Positions 34,929 to 45,443 of a DNA stretch of 64,000 nucleotides are shown here, in pieces. Every line of letters starts with the position of its first letter. The first letter of the stretch is position 1. The DNA is taken from NCBI RefSeq assembly GCF_003697345.1, contig NZ_RFLY01000008.1, positions 62,001-126,000 on the forward strand, written 5' to 3'. The position numbers and the translations under genes are program-made. The stretch comes from Solilutibacter pythonis. Its GTDB lineage: Bacteria; Pseudomonadota; Gammaproteobacteria; Xanthomonadales; Xanthomonadaceae. Below the pieces are notes generated by a model. It had not been told where the DNA came from. It saw nothing but the letters and a program-made list of their open reading frames with translations, and did not search any database.

Positions 34929-35882
34929 TTATTTCCCGACGCAGGCCGAGCACACCCGTTCGACCCGATAGCCCTTTCCACGCATCCGCTCGACGACGCC
35001 ATCGCTACCGAGCAGATGCATCGCGCCGACCACCACCAAGGTATCGTCGCTGCCCGGCGCTTCCAACCGCGCCTGCAACTGCGGTACCCAGGCGAGGTTG
35101 CGATCGACGTTGATCACCTGGTACAGACGCGGGTATTCGGTGCGCATCTTGTCGATGGTCTCGCGCAACAGCATGTCGGCATCGCCACGACGCCAAGCAC
35201 CGTGCAGCCGGCCAATCCCGGCGGAGCCTTCGCGCGCGGCCGTCAGTGCTTCCTCCAGCATCTGCCGCTGTTGCTCGGCGCTCATGCCATCGAACAACAC
35301 GACCTGGGAATCGCCGCTTTCCAGCCCCGCCACCCGCTTGCCCGCCGCCCTGGCCTTGGCCGAAATGTGATTGTCCAGGCCAAATTCGGGCTCCATGCCC
35401 ATCTGCCGCATCGCCGTCATCGTGACCAGGATCGAGGCGAACCACGGCTTGAACCGTTGCAGCATCGGCACGTCGATGCCCTGCCTCGCCAATGCGTCGC
35501 GGTTGGCCTCGGCCCAGGCGTCGAACTTGGCATTGAGTTCGGGCGAAAGCGCATCTTTCAAGGTTTTGCCGTCGCGCCGCACCGCCGCCGCCATCATCTT
35601 CCGCGCCAACTGCGGCGAAGCCATTTCGTCCGGCGCGATCTCGAACGTCACCTGCGCGGCGCGGGCGAATGCGTCCTCGACATCTTTCGACAGCGGATAG
35701 TCGTCGGCCTTCAACACATGGAAGGAGCCGAGCATGTAGACGCAATTGTCGCTATCGCAGGCTTTCCACAGCAGCGGCACCGGTGGCGCGGCCACCTGTG
35801 AAGCCGCCACCGCCGGCGGTTTCGCCACGGCATTCGCCGCCAGCAATGCGATGGAAAGGGCAATCAGGCAACGCTTGGGCAT
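34929..35882 (-). CDS. exported TraB/GumN-family protein
   Basis: The 317-residue protein has a signal peptide (LIALSIALLAANAVAKPP). Motifs of the TraB/GumN (ChaN/Tiki-like) fold are MLGSFHVLKADDYPL near the N-terminus, the central RVAGLESGDSQ and the C-terminal VVVGAMHLLGSDGVVERM. The family is proposed to be metal-dependent hydrolases, and the conserved GS-x-H and G-x-x-H are present. Two Cys near the C-terminus (VCSACVGK) could form a disulfide. Substrate unknown. Confidence 0.85.
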   Translation of the reverse strand: MPKRCLIALSIALLAANAVAKPPAVAASQVAAPPVPLLWKACDSDNCVYMLGSFHVLKADDYPLSKDVEDAFARAAQVTFEIAPDEMASPQLARKMMAAAVRRDGKTLKDALSPELNAKFDAWAEANRDALARQGIDVPMLQRFKPWFASILVTMTAMRQMGMEPEFGLDNHISAKARAAGKRVAGLESGDSQVVLFDGMSAEQQRQMLEEALTAAREGSAGIGRLHGAWRRGDADMLLRETIDKMRTEYPRLYQVINVDRNLAWVPQLQARLEAPGSDDTLVVVGAMHLLGSDGVVERMRGKGYRVERVCSACVGK

Positions 35883-35939
35883 GTGGCGACTCCGTTCACG
35901 TGAATCCGGATTCTAACGGTCGCCGACCAAGGCTTACGC

Positions 35940-37787
35940 TCAGCGCCCGCGCAGGAACCAGCGGTCGATCTCGCCCAGCGAAAAGCGGGTCCAGGTCGGG
36001 CGGCCGTGATTGCACTGCGCCGAGCGTTCGGTCGCCTCCATCTCGCGCAGCAGGGCGTTCATTTCCGGGATCGTCAGGCGGCGGTGGGCGCGCACGCTGC
36101 CGTGGCACGCCATCGTCGCCAGCAGGCAGTCGCGCGCCTCGGCCACCCGCGGGCTGTGACCGTGTTCGACGAAATCCGCCAGCACGTCACGCACCAGCGC
36201 CTCGGGATCGCCCTGCGCGAGTAGCGCCGGCACCGCGCGCACCAGCAACGACTGCGCCCCACCCGGGCTCACGTCGAAGCCCAGCGCGTGCAAGGCCGCG
36301 CTTTCGCGTTCGGCCAGCTCGGCCTCGCGCGCGGAGACGGCCAGCGACATCGGCACCAGCAAGGGTTGCTGGCGCAGCCCCTCGCCATCGAAAGCGGTTT
36401 TCAACTTCTCGTAGTTGATGCGCTCGTGGGCGGCATGCATGTCGACGACCACCAACCCCTCGGCGTTCTCGGCCAGCACGTAGATGCCATGCAACTGGGC
36501 GATGGCGAACCCGAGCGGCGGGATTTCCTCGCCTCCGGGAAGCGCCGGCGATGCGACGGGCAACGCCCCGGGCGAGGAAACGTGGGGCGCGAAAGACGAT
36601 GCCGAAGCCCCATCGCCATACAGCGCGGCATAAGCGGCGGGCGCCTCCCCCACGCGCAGGCCCAGCGGCGCCTGGGGGCGCGGCCAGCGATCGAAGGGCA
36701 TCGACGATGCGGATGAATCCGTATGCCCGGCACCGGCGCCGGGTGTCGCCACCGCGCCGGCACGGGTATCGGCCAGGGCATCCTTCAACGTGCGATGGAC
36801 GAAATCGTGTATCAGCCGCGCGTCGCGGAAACGCACTTCGTGCTTGGCCGGGTGCACGTTGACATCGACCCGGCGCGGATCGAGCTCGAGAAACAGCACG
36901 TAAGCCGGCTGACGGCCGTGGTAGAGCACGTCGCTATAGGCCAGCTTGACCGCGTGCGCCACGCTGCGGTCGCGCACCGCGCGGCCATTGACATAGAGGT
37001 ATTGCTGGTCGGCGCTGGGGCGGTTGTAGGCCGGCTGCGCGATCCAGCCGGAAAGGCGCAAGCCAGCCGCCTCGTGCTCGATGGCCAGCGCCTGGCGGGT
37101 GAACTCCTCGCCAAGCGTCTGGATCAGGCGATCGTCGGCGATCAGCGCCTCGCCGCCACCGCCGCGATAGCGCCGCATGGCCTTGCCGTTGTGGCCGAGG
37201 CGCAATTCGACATCGGGCCGGGCCAAGGCCAGTTGACGCAGCCATTCCTCGATATGCCCCAGCTCGGTACGCTCGGCACGCAGGAACTTGCGGCGCGCCG
37301 GGGTATTGAAGAACAGGTCTCTTACCTCGACCGTGGTGCCGACGGCCTGTGCCGCGGGCGCGGATGTCCCGACGCGGCCGCCCTCCACTTCCAGCGCATG
37401 GCCGTGGGTGTCGGCGGCGCGCCGGGAAGCGATGCGAAAACGGCTGACCGAGGCGATCGACGGCAATGCCTCGCCACGGAAGCCGAGCGTGGCGACCGCT
37501 TCAAGGTCATCGAGCGTGGCGATCTTGCTGGTGGCATGGCGCTGCACCGCCAGCGCGAGTTCCTCCGGGGCGATGCCGCCGCCATCGTCGCGCACCCGGA
37601 TCAGACGCACGCCGCCTTCCTCCAGGTCGATATCGACGCGAGCGGCGCCGGCGTCCAGCGCGTTTTCAACCAGTTCCTTGACCACGGAGGCGGGCCGTTC
37701 CACCACTTCGCCCGCGGCGATCTGGTTGGCCAGGGTATCGGGCAGCAAGCGGATGCGGGCGTCGGTCACGGGTACGGCGTCGGTCAC
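35940..37787 (-). CDS. mutL: DNA mismatch repair protein MutL
   Basis: MutL (615 residues) couples MutS mismatch recognition to strand incision. The GHKL ATPase shows [27 protein letters not shown] and [15 protein letters not shown]. The C-terminal domain has [17 protein letters not shown], which fits the endonuclease motif DxHAxxExxxxE with Met for the usual Gln. It ends with [20 protein letters not shown]. This implies a nicking MutL rather than the MutH-dependent E. coli type. It lies between TraB/GumN and amiC, as in relatives. Confidence 0.96.
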   Translation of the reverse strand: MTDAVPVTDARIRLLPDTLANQIAAGEVVERPASVVKELVENALDAGAARVDIDLEEGGVRLIRVRDDGGGIAPEELALAVQRHATSKIATLDDLEAVATLGFRGEALPSIASVSRFRIASRRAADTHGHALEVEGGRVGTSAPAAQAVGTTVEVRDLFFNTPARRKFLRAERTELGHIEEWLRQLALARPDVELRLGHNGKAMRRYRGGGGEALIADDRLIQTLGEEFTRQALAIEHEAAGLRLSGWIAQPAYNRPSADQQYLYVNGRAVRDRSVAHAVKLAYSDVLYHGRQPAYVLFLELDPRRVDVNVHPAKHEVRFRDARLIHDFVHRTLKDALADTRAGAVATPGAGAGHTDSSASSMPFDRWPRPQAPLGLRVGEAPAAYAALYGDGASASSFAPHVSSPGALPVASPALPGGEEIPPLGFAIAQLHGIYVLAENAEGLVVVDMHAAHERINYEKLKTAFDGEGLRQQPLLVPMSLAVSAREAELAERESAALHALGFDVSPGGAQSLLVRAVPALLAQGDPEALVRDVLADFVEHGHSPRVAEARDCLLATMACHGSVRAHRRLTIPEMNALLREMEATERSAQCNHGRPTWTRFSLGEIDRWFLRGR

Positions 37788-37811
37788 GGCCCGTGATTCT
37801 AAACCGCCGCG

Positions 37812-39332
37812 TCAGGGCGATGCGGCGGCGTTGGATACGCTGCCGGCCTGCGGGGCTTCCCGCCGGGCGGCGTAATGGGTGCCCGGCGGCGGCATGCGGG
37901 TGAAGTGCGTGTGGATACCATCGAGCACGGCGCGCGCCAACTGGCGCTGGAAGGCCGGATTCTTCAGCCTCGCTTCTTCGTCGGGATTGCTGATGAAGGC
38001 GGTCTCGACCAGCATCGAGGGCACGTCGGGCGAGCGCAACACGACGAAGTTGGCTTTCTCGATCTGGTTCTTGTGGGTTTTGCCCAGCCGCCGCAGTCCC
38101 CCCAGCACTTCGCCGGCGATACGCTCGGAGGCGCGCTGGGTGGCGCTCTGCGAGAGGTCCAGCAGTACCGAAGCCAGCGTGTTCTCCTTACCCTTCAGCT
38201 TGACGCCGCCGACCAGATCGGCGGCATTCTCGCGATCGGCCAGCCAGCGCGCGGCCTGCGAGGTCGCCCCGCGCAACGACAGCACGTAGACCGAAGAGCC
38301 GCGCGCGGCGCGGTTCTCGGCGGCATCGGCGTGGATCGACACGAAAACGTCGGCCTTGGCGCGCCGCGCGCGCTGGTAGCGCTCGGCCAGCGGGATGAAG
38401 AAATCGGCGTCGCGGGTTAGGTAGGACTTGAGGCCCGGCATCGCATCCACCTGACGCGCAAGTTCGCGTGCCACGGCCAGCGTGATGTCCTTTTCCCGGG
38501 TGCCATTCATGCCGACCGCCCCCGGGTCCTGGCCGCCGTGGCCGGCATCGATGGCGACGACGATCGACCGGAGCATCCCGGGACGATTCATCTCTTGCAG
38601 CGTACGCACCGGTGTGGCGCTGGCCGGCGGAGAAGAAGCGGCCGGCGCGGGCGGCACCGCTTGCCGGGGAGCCGGATTGGAAGCCACCTGCGGCAATCTG
38701 TCGGGTGAAGCCGGCATCGCCGCCTGCGCGGGTGACGACGATGGCGTGGCAGCGGTTGCCGGCGACGGCGGGGCAACGGTTGCCGAAGGCGATGGCGTGG
38801 CAACGGTTGCCGGCGGTGGCGGCGACGGTGTCGCAGCGGTCTGCGGCGGCGATGACGCGGCAGCGGTTGCCGAAGGCACTGGCGTGGCGGAAGCGGCGGC
38901 GGCGATCGCGGCGATGCCGTCGCCCGGCCATTCGAGGATCAACACCGCCTGGCCTTCGCGCCATTCGAGGTGGGGGCCAATCGCCACCACCGGCGCGGCC
39001 AGATCGAACACGATGCGCGTGGTGCCGGACTCTGGCTGGCCGCTGCGCACCGATTTCACCACGCCGCCACCGGCCGGCAATGCCACGCGCGGCGACATTC
39101 CGGCCTGGGCGATGTCCAGCACCAGGCGATCAGGATTGCTGAGCGAAATGGTGCGGTAATCGACACGGCTGTCCAGCGCGATCTCAGCGCGGGTTCCACT
39201 CGCGGTTTCACGCAGGGTGACGCTGCGCACCTCGCGCGCCTCGGCAAGATTCCAGACGAGCGCGGCCAGGAGCACCAGCCCCAGCAGCAATTGCTCGATT
39301 CTCAAACCCCTTGCGCGCATGCGGGGATTCAA
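37812..39332 (-). CDS. amiC: N-acetylmuramoyl-L-alanine amidase with AMIN domain
   Basis: A 506-residue periplasmic amidase that cuts septal peptidoglycan. The N-terminal signal/anchor is LLLGLVLLAALVWNLAEA. The AMIN domain (about 33-140; RLVLDIAQAG, TRIVFDLAAP) targets the septum. A Pro/Ala/Ser/Thr linker (about 150-250) contains tandem repeats. The Amidase_3 domain has the zinc ligands in AIDAGHGGQDPG, NGTREKDITLA and VSIHADAAE, and the catalytic Glu in PSMLVETAFISN. No LysM domain follows. The gene sits between mutL and tsaE, a common tsaE-amiC-mutL order. Confidence 0.94.
   Translation of the reverse strand: MNPRMRARGLRIEQLLLGLVLLAALVWNLAEAREVRSVTLRETASGTRAEIALDSRVDYRTISLSNPDRLVLDIAQAGMSPRVALPAGGGVVKSVRSGQPESGTTRIVFDLAAPVVAIGPHLEWREGQAVLILEWPGDGIAAIAAAASATPVPSATAAASSPPQTAATPSPPPPATVATPSPSATVAPPSPATAATPSSSPAQAAMPASPDRLPQVASNPAPRQAVPPAPAASSPPASATPVRTLQEMNRPGMLRSIVVAIDAGHGGQDPGAVGMNGTREKDITLAVARELARQVDAMPGLKSYLTRDADFFIPLAERYQRARRAKADVFVSIHADAAENRAARGSSVYVLSLRGATSQAARWLADRENAADLVGGVKLKGKENTLASVLLDLSQSATQRASERIAGEVLGGLRRLGKTHKNQIEKANFVVLRSPDVPSMLVETAFISNPDEEARLKNPAFQRQLARAVLDGIHTHFTRMPPPGTHYAARREAPQAGSVSNAAASP
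38736..38890. repeat. imperfect tandem repeat encoding the AmiC linker
   Basis: Units close to GGCGATGGCGTGGCAACGG (about 24 bases, with GTTGCCG) recur about six times with variation. They encode the ATPSP/ATVA-type linker of AmiC on the minus strand. Each unit is a multiple of three, so copy-number change would alter linker length without frameshift. Confidence 0.7.
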
Positions 39333-39396
39333 TCATCGCCACCGCCCCAAATCAACCTTTTCCCTTTGAAAATCCGTAAGTTTGGTTAACTTCCTC

Positions 39397-39942
39397 TCAG
39401 TTTTCCGAGGTTTGGGGGGCCTCATCGGGCGCGGAACCGGCAATCCTCGCGCCCAAGACCTGCGACGACGCCGGTTCCACCCCGCCACTGGTCGACACCT
39501 CGGTCAGCCATTCGCGCCCGGCAGGCGATGCCGCGCTGGCCCGCATGCGCCGCCCGCCACCCGTCATTTCCAGCGAAATGGCCAGATCGGCCGGGGGTAG
39601 CGCCGCGCCACCGCGCGCCGGCCACTCGACCAGCCACAGCGCCGCCTGCTCCGGCTCGATGCCGAGGAACTCCAGTTCGCCGGGGTCGCCGATGCGATAG
39701 AGATCGAGATGCAGCGCCTCGCCGCCGTCATCCAGCGGGTAGCGCTCGACCAGCGTGTAGGTCGGGCTGCGGATCGCGCCGGTCACGCCCAATGCGCGCA
39801 GGAAAGCGCGGGCGAAACTCGACTTACCGGCGCCGAGATCGCCATGCAGGTGAACGATGGCGTTGGCCGGGCGGCGGGCGGCGAAACGCCCGGCGATGGC
39901 GTCGGTGGCGGCGGGATCGGGCAGGAAGAGGTCGAAGTTCAT
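39397..39942 (-). CDS. tsaE: tRNA threonylcarbamoyladenosine ATPase TsaE
   Basis: TsaE powers the TsaBDE complex that makes t6A37 in tRNAs. The Walker A is LHGDLGAGKSSFARAFL. The switch segment is IRSPTYTLVERYP, Walker B-like HLDLYRIGDPGELEFLG follows, and LWLVEWPARG is also diagnostic. I start at the ATG at 39942, which overlaps the nnr stop (ATGA). The protein (181 residues) has about 35 extra C-terminal residues compared with E. coli, of low complexity. Confidence 0.93.
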   Translation of the reverse strand: MNFDLFLPDPAATDAIAGRFAARRPANAIVHLHGDLGAGKSSFARAFLRALGVTGAIRSPTYTLVERYPLDDGGEALHLDLYRIGDPGELEFLGIEPEQAALWLVEWPARGGAALPPADLAISLEMTGGGRRMRASAASPAGREWLTEVSTSGGVEPASSQVLGARIAGSAPDEAPQTSEN

Positions 39943-41408
39943 GCCGTGCACTCCGCGATGGCCGCGCGCAGGTGGCCGATGAGATCGCCGGCGAGCAGAC
40001 CGGCCTCGCCGTCGCGTGCGGCCAGATCGCCGGCACGGCCATGCAGCCAGGCGCCGGCCGAAGCGGCCTCGAACGGCGCCGCCCCCTGCGCCAGCAAACT
40101 GGCGATGACGCCGGACAGCGCATCGCCCATACCGCCCGACGCCATGCCGGGATTGCCGACCGCCAGCACACGGGAAGTCCTTCCCGGCGCGGCAATGACC
40201 GACCCCGCGCCCTTCAGCACCACCGCGCCGCCATACCGCGCGGCAATGGCTTCGGCAGCGGCATAGCGATCACGCTGCACGCTGGCCGTGTCGCTGCCAA
40301 GCAGACGCGCGGCCTCGCCCGGATGCGGTGTCAACACCGCCCCCGGCAGCGGGCGCGGCGCGGCGGCCAGCAAGTTCAACGCATCGGCATCGACCACGCA
40401 GGGTTTGCCGCTGGCCAGCGCGGCCTCGAACAGACCGTGGCTCCATTCGCCCCGCCCCAGCCCGGGGCCGAGCGCCAGCGCATCGGCATGTTCGAGCAAG
40501 GGCTGAAGGTCGACGGCGACTTCGACCGCATGCCCCATCGCCTCCGGGCGGCGGGTCAGCAACGCGGCGACGTGTTCGGCGCGGGTGGCGACCGAGACCA
40601 GCCCGGCACCGCCGCGCAAGGCCGACTCGGCCGCGATCAGGATGGCGCCGCCATAACCATGCTCACCGCCGATGGCGAGCACGTGGCCGTGGCGGCCTTT
40701 ATGCGAATCGCGAGCACGGCGTGGGAAACGCGGCGATGCAGCGACCTCGGCCTTCGGCGCGAAACCGTCGAAGCAGGCGGCGGGCGCATCGAGCGTGGAA
40801 AGCGAGCGCGAGCCGACATGATCCAGCGCCGCGCCGGTGGCGAGCCCGATATGGGCGGCGATGAACTGGATGGTGTGGGCGGCGAAGATGGCGACGCCCG
40901 GCACCGCGCCACGCTCGCTGTCGATGCCGCTTGGCACGTCGAGGGCGAGGATCGGCGACGAAGCGGCATTGGCCGCCGCGATCATCGACGCCGTTTCGCC
41001 CTCCGGCGCGCGGTCGAGCCCGATACCGAACAACGCATCGACGATCACCTCGGCCACCGGCAGCACCCCCGAAAATGCCTCGGCCCGGCCGCCGGCATCG
41101 GCGTATTCCCCGGCCATCCGCATGGCCAAGGGCGTGCGCGGCGGCATCGAAGACGGATGCACGACGCATACATCCAGCCCCGAATCGCGCGCGTGCCTAG
41201 CCAGCACCCAGCCATCGCCGCCATTGTTGCCAGGCCCGGCCAGCACCACGATCCGGCGCGCGTTCGGCCAGTGTTCGAGCAAGCAGCGCCATGCGGCCTG
41301 TCCGGCACGACGCATCAGCGTGGTGTCGTCGATGTCGGGCTCGGCACATGCGCGTTTTTCCAGCTCGCGCAAAGCGGCGTTGTCGTAAAGCGCGGAGAGC
41401 GACTGCAT
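39939..41408 (-). CDS. nnr: bifunctional NAD(P)H-hydrate epimerase / ADP-dependent dehydratase
   Basis: A 489-residue fusion repairs hydrated NAD(P)H. The N-terminal half is the epimerase (YjeF_N: VVLAGPGNNGGDGWVLARH, DALFGIGLDRAPEG, LDVPSGIDSE). The C-terminal half is the dehydratase (ribokinase-like: LTPHPGEAARLLG, AVVLKGAGSVIA, LAVGNPGMASGGMGDALSGV with the conserved Asp). It overlaps tsaE by four bases, the same pairing as E. coli yjeF-tsaE. Its ATG lies back to back with the queG region in a palindromic GCATGC. Confidence 0.94.
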   Translation of the reverse strand: MQSLSALYDNAALRELEKRACAEPDIDDTTLMRRAGQAAWRCLLEHWPNARRIVVLAGPGNNGGDGWVLARHARDSGLDVCVVHPSSMPPRTPLAMRMAGEYADAGGRAEAFSGVLPVAEVIVDALFGIGLDRAPEGETASMIAAANAASSPILALDVPSGIDSERGAVPGVAIFAAHTIQFIAAHIGLATGAALDHVGSRSLSTLDAPAACFDGFAPKAEVAASPRFPRRARDSHKGRHGHVLAIGGEHGYGGAILIAAESALRGGAGLVSVATRAEHVAALLTRRPEAMGHAVEVAVDLQPLLEHADALALGPGLGRGEWSHGLFEAALASGKPCVVDADALNLLAAAPRPLPGAVLTPHPGEAARLLGSDTASVQRDRYAAAEAIAARYGGAVVLKGAGSVIAAPGRTSRVLAVGNPGMASGGMGDALSGVIASLLAQGAAPFEAASAGAWLHGRAGDLAARDGEAGLLAGDLIGHLRAAIAECTA

Positions 41409-41430
41409 GCGGCGATTCTATACTTCGCCG

Positions 41431-42495
41431 ATGCCCGCCCCACGCGCCGACATCGCCCTTCTCACCACCCGCATCCGCGAGGAAGCGGCAAGCCTCGGCT
41501 TCACCCGTTTCGGCATCAGTGGCGTGGCGCTGGGCGAGGACGAATCGCATCTGCGCTCCTGGCTCGCCGAAGGGCTGCACGGCACCATGCAGTGGATGGC
41601 CGCGCACGGCGACAAGCGCTCGCGTCCGGACGAACTGATTCCCGGCACGCTGTCGGTGATATCGGTCGGGCTCGACTACGGCCGCGAGCACGAAGAAGCC
41701 TGGGCCACGCTCGAAGACGGCGAACGCGCCTACGTCGCCCGCTACGCGCTGGGCCGCGATTACCACAAGCTGATGCGCAACCGGTTGCAGAAGCTGGCCG
41801 CGCGCATCGCCGAGGTCATCGGACCGTTCGGGCACCGGGTGTTCGTCGATTCCGCGCCGGTGCTGGAACGCGCGCTGGCACGCAACGCCGGCCTCGGCTG
41901 GATCGGCAAGCACACCTGCCTGATCGACAAGGATGGCGGCTCGTGGTTTTTTCTCGGCGAGCTGTACGTCGATTTCGACCTGCCGGCTTCGGCGCCCGCC
42001 ACCCATCATTGCGGCACTTGCACGCGTTGCATCGACATCTGCCCGACCCGGGCCATCATCGCGCCCTACCGGCTGGATGCGCGACGTTGCATCAGCTATC
42101 TCACCATCGAGCACGCGGGCGCGATCCCGGAGGAGTTCCGCGCGGCAATCGGCAATCGCATCTTCGGCTGCGACGATTGCCAGTTGATCTGTCCGTGGAA
42201 CAAGTTCGCCAAGCGCGCCGACGAACCGGATTTCCGTGTCCGCAATGGGCTGGATCGGGCCACGCTGGTGGAGCTGTTCGCCTGGAGCGAGGACGAATTC
42301 CTGCGCCGCACCGAAGGCTCGGCGATCCGCCGCAGCGGTCACGAACGCTGGCTGCGCAACATCGCGCTCGCGCTGGGCAACGCGCCGCGCACACCGGAGG
42401 TCGCCGTGTCGCTGCGCTCACGCCGCGATCACCCATCGGAACTCGTGCGCGAACACGTGGCCTGGGCCTTGGCCCGCCACGGCATCGCCGATTGA
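41431..42495 (+). CDS. queG: epoxyqueuosine reductase QueG
   Basis: QueG uses cobalamin and two 4Fe-4S clusters for the last step of queuosine synthesis. Cluster motifs are CGTCTRCIDICPTRAIIAP and CGCDDCQLICPWNKF. The N-terminal domain has AASLGFTRFGISGVAL and the middle FVDSAPVLERALARNAGLGW, all family signatures. I start at the ATG at 41431 (354 residues). The ATG at 41407 adds eight residues and would overlap the divergent nnr start. The HEAT-like C-terminus (LRSRRDHPSELVREHVAWAL) is complete. Confidence 0.95.
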   Translation: MPAPRADIALLTTRIREEAASLGFTRFGISGVALGEDESHLRSWLAEGLHGTMQWMAAHGDKRSRPDELIPGTLSVISVGLDYGREHEEAWATLEDGERAYVARYALGRDYHKLMRNRLQKLAARIAEVIGPFGHRVFVDSAPVLERALARNAGLGWIGKHTCLIDKDGGSWFFLGELYVDFDLPASAPATHHCGTCTRCIDICPTRAIIAPYRLDARRCISYLTIEHAGAIPEEFRAAIGNRIFGCDDCQLICPWNKFAKRADEPDFRVRNGLDRATLVELFAWSEDEFLRRTEGSAIRRSGHERWLRNIALALGNAPRTPEVAVSLRSRRDHPSELVREHVAWALARHGIAD

Positions 42496-42507
42496 GAACC
42501 ACGCCAC

Positions 42508-44088
42508 TCAACGCCGCGCGGCGATCTCCGCAAGCAGCGCACGGGTGACGGTGTCATCGGCCTCGGCCTCGCCAGCCAGCGCCGGCAACAACCGGTCGGC
42601 CAACTGCTTGCCCAACTCGACGCCGAACTGGTCGAAGGCGTTGATGCCCCAGATCACCGATTGCAGATAGACGCTGTGCTCGTACAAGGCGAGCAGCATG
42701 CCGAGCGCGGTTGGCGTCAGCGCGTCGAGCAACAGCAAGGTGCTGGGCCGGTTGCCGGGGTGATGGCGGTGCGGATCCGCCCCCTCCTCCCCATTGGCCA
42801 ACGCCTCGCCCTGCGCCAGCAAGTTGGACAGCAACGCCACATGATTCGCCGGGTGATCGTGGTCGGGGCGGAGCACGCCGATGAAATCCACCGGCACCTT
42901 TTGCGTGCCCTGGTGCAGCGCCTGGAAGTAGCTGTGCTGGCAGTCGCTGCCCACGCCCCCCCACCACACCGGCACGGTATCGACCTCGACCTCGCCGCCA
43001 TCCAGCCGCGTGCGCTTGCCCAGGCTTTCCATCACCAGTTGCTGTAGATAGGCCGGTAAGAGGCGCAGGCGCTCTTCGTAAGGCAGCACGGCCTGGCTGG
43101 CCGCGCGCAGCGCATTGCGGTTCCATATCGCGCTCAGCGCGTGCCAATACGCCAGATTGGTCTCGGGCGCGGCCCGCAACGCATGCGCATCCATCAATGC
43201 CGCGCCGGCCAGCAACGCCTCGAAGCGCTCCAGACCGATCGCCAGCGCAACCGGGAACCCGACCGCCGACCACAGCGAATAGCGGCCGCCGACCCAATCC
43301 CACATCGGCAAGGTGCGTTCGGGTGGAATACCGAAGGCGGCCGCGCGTTCGCCGTTCGCGCTGACCGCATACAGGCGGCCGTCGTCCCCCAGCCAGTCGG
43401 CGACGATGCGGCCATTGAGCAAGGTCTCGCGGGTACCGAAGCTCTTGGAGACCAGGATCGCCGCCGTGCGCCGCGGATCGAGACCGTCCAGCACGCGCTG
43501 CGCCGCGGCGCCATCCACGTTGGAAAGAAAATGCACCCGGAAGCGCGCGCCGGGTTGCGCCAACGCATCGACCAACATTCGCGGACCCAGGTCGGAGCCG
43601 CCGATGCCGATGCTGACGATATCGACAACCTCCGATTCGAACAATGCGCCGATCATCCCGGCCATGCGCGCGCGCGCCTCGGCCGCCGCCGCGCGCGCGG
43701 CTCGCGCTTCGCCGGTGGCGGACAGCCCATCGCGCAAGACAGCGCACGCGGCCGTCGCGGCGGGATCGGGGTACTGCGCGGCCATGCGTTCGATCACCGC
43801 GCTCGGCAAGGCGTCGCGCAACGCGGTATGCAGGGCGGCACGGCCTTCGGTGCCGTTGACGCTCGCGCCATCGGCCAGGCGTCTCATCGCCGCCGGCAGG
43901 CGAACCTCGCGAGCGAGCGCGAATAACGCCGCCAGCGCCTCGCGATCGTAGGACTGGCGCGCGAAGTTGGCGTACAGCGGCCCGACCCGCAGCGCGAAAT
44001 CGCGCGCGCGCGCCGGGTCGGCCGCCACCATTTCCCGCAGGGAACACTTCTCCAGCCGTGCCGCTTGTTCCCTCAAGCGTATCGGCAT
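42508..44088 (-). CDS. pgi: glucose-6-phosphate isomerase
   Basis: Pgi (526 residues from the ATG at 44088) interconverts glucose-6-P and fructose-6-P. The phosphosugar-binding segments are [14 protein letters not shown] and [13 protein letters not shown]. The PGI signature is [20 protein letters not shown], and the catalytic His is in [20 protein letters not shown]. Pgi of this size is slightly shorter than E. coli (549). It lies two bases after panD, the last gene of the pcnB-folK-pan run. Confidence 0.95.
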   Translation of the reverse strand: MPIRLREQAARLEKCSLREMVAADPARARDFALRVGPLYANFARQSYDREALAALFALAREVRLPAAMRRLADGASVNGTEGRAALHTALRDALPSAVIERMAAQYPDPAATAACAVLRDGLSATGEARAARAAAAEARARMAGMIGALFESEVVDIVSIGIGGSDLGPRMLVDALAQPGARFRVHFLSNVDGAAAQRVLDGLDPRRTAAILVSKSFGTRETLLNGRIVADWLGDDGRLYAVSANGERAAAFGIPPERTLPMWDWVGGRYSLWSAVGFPVALAIGLERFEALLAGAALMDAHALRAAPETNLAYWHALSAIWNRNALRAASQAVLPYEERLRLLPAYLQQLVMESLGKRTRLDGGEVEVDTVPVWWGGVGSDCQHSYFQALHQGTQKVPVDFIGVLRPDHDHPANHVALLSNLLAQGEALANGEEGADPHRHHPGNRPSTLLLLDALTPTALGMLLALYEHSVYLQSVIWGINAFDQFGVELGKQLADRLLPALAGEAEADDTVTRALLAEIAARR

Positions 44089-44090
44089 GG

Positions 44091-44471
44091 TCAGACCGCC
44101 TGTGCCGGGATCGACTCGTTGGTATGGGTCAGACGGTTCTCGCGATCCACATAGACCAGCGTTGGCTTGAACGTCGCCGCCTCGGCCTCGTCGCACTGGC
44201 CGTAGGCACAAATGATGACCAGATCGCCCGGCTCGGCCTTGTGCGCGGCGGCGCCGTTGACCGAGATGATGCCGCTGCCGGCTTCGGCGCGAATGGCATA
44301 GGTGGCGAAACGCTCGCCATTGTTGATGTTGTAGATTTCGACGCGCTCGTTCTCACGGATACCGGAAATTTCCAGCAATCGGCTGTCGATGGCGCAGGAA
44401 CCTTCGTAATGCAGTTCCGCGTGCGTCACCGAGGCCCGGTGGATCTTGGCTTTCAACAGGGTCAACAACAT
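44091..44471 (-). CDS. panD: aspartate 1-decarboxylase
   Basis: PanD (126 residues) makes beta-alanine for pantothenate. The proenzyme self-cleaves at Gly24-Ser25 ([13 protein letters not shown]) to form the pyruvoyl group. [34 protein letters not shown] and [14 protein letters not shown] are typical. It is followed two bases later by pgi and preceded by panC (77 bases). Confidence 0.97.
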   Translation of the reverse strand: MLLTLLKAKIHRASVTHAELHYEGSCAIDSRLLEISGIRENERVEIYNINNGERFATYAIRAEAGSGIISVNGAAAHKAEPGDLVIICAYGQCDEAEAATFKPTLVYVDRENRLTHTNESIPAQAV

Positions 44472-44548
44472 GGTACGGCTCCGGGCCGGTGAAACTGCGC
44501 GCAGTGTAGGGGCGCGGTTTGCGCGCCGCAACATCGTGGGCGCGACGT

Positions 44549-45433
44549 TCAGCCGCCAATGCCCCCGGCACCGACCTCGGCGTGGGGTTCGAGCTGGAAT
44601 TCCAGATTGTCGATCAACCGCGTCGCGCCCAGCCGGGCGGCGATCAAGGCCACCCTCGGCCCCGGCTCGCCATCGGCGGGCGCGCGGAATTCCGGCGTGC
44701 GGATCACGGCGTAATCCGGCGCGAAGCCGGCCAACGCCAATGCGCGCGCGGCGTTGGCCTCCACCTCTTCGCGCGCCAGGCCGGCCCGCAACGCATCGCG
44801 CATCGCCGACAGGGTGCGGTGGATGACCGGCGCGGTCTCGCGTTCGGCGGGCGACAGGTACTGATTGCGCGAACTCATCGCCAGGCCGTCGTTCTCGCGC
44901 TTGATCTCGGCCCCGACGATCTCCACCGGAAACGCCAAGTCGCGCACCAGATGCCGGATCACCGCCAGTTGCTGGTAATCCTTGCGGCCGAAGATGGCGA
45001 CATCCGGCAGCACTTGGTTGAACAGCCGCGCCACCACCGTCGCCACGCCGTCGAAATGCCCGGGGCGATGCGCGCCATCCAGCACCCCGGCGATGCCCGG
45101 CACGCCGACCGTGACCGCGTTGCCGACGCCCAGCGGATACATCGTGTCCACCTTCGGCAGCCACAGCAGGTCGCCGCCGGCGTCATCCAGACCGGCGGCG
45201 TCGGCTTCGGGCGTGCGCGGGTAGCGGTCGAAATCCTCGTTCGGGCCGAACTGGGTCGGATTGACGAACACACTGGCCACCACCCGGTCGGCGTGACGCC
45301 TGGCAAGCGCGATCAGCGAGTAATGCCCGGCATGCAGGTTGCCCATCGTGGGGACCAGAGCGATGCGCTGGCCGGCCTGTTTCCAGCCGCGTACCTGCGC
45401 GCGCAGCGAATCGAGTGAAGTGGCGGTGATCAT
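44549..45433 (-). CDS. panC: pantothenate synthetase
   Basis: PanC (294 residues) ligates pantoate and beta-alanine with ATP. The HIGH-like motif is [15 protein letters not shown], the KMSKS-like motif is [14 protein letters not shown], and [20 protein letters not shown] lines the active site. It starts ten bases after panB, forming panB-panC-panD in pathway order. Confidence 0.96.
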   Translation of the reverse strand: MITATSLDSLRAQVRGWKQAGQRIALVPTMGNLHAGHYSLIALARRHADRVVASVFVNPTQFGPNEDFDRYPRTPEADAAGLDDAGGDLLWLPKVDTMYPLGVGNAVTVGVPGIAGVLDGAHRPGHFDGVATVVARLFNQVLPDVAIFGRKDYQQLAVIRHLVRDLAFPVEIVGAEIKRENDGLAMSSRNQYLSPAERETAPVIHRTLSAMRDALRAGLAREEVEANAARALALAGFAPDYAVIRTPEFRAPADGEPGPRVALIAARLGATRLIDNLEFQLEPHAEVGAGGIGG

Positions 45434-45443
45434 GGAAGTGGAA

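Noticed and set aside
38736-38890. Reading the repeats as a regulatory satellite
   Set aside because: They lie inside the amiC coding frame and are explained by the low-complexity linker.
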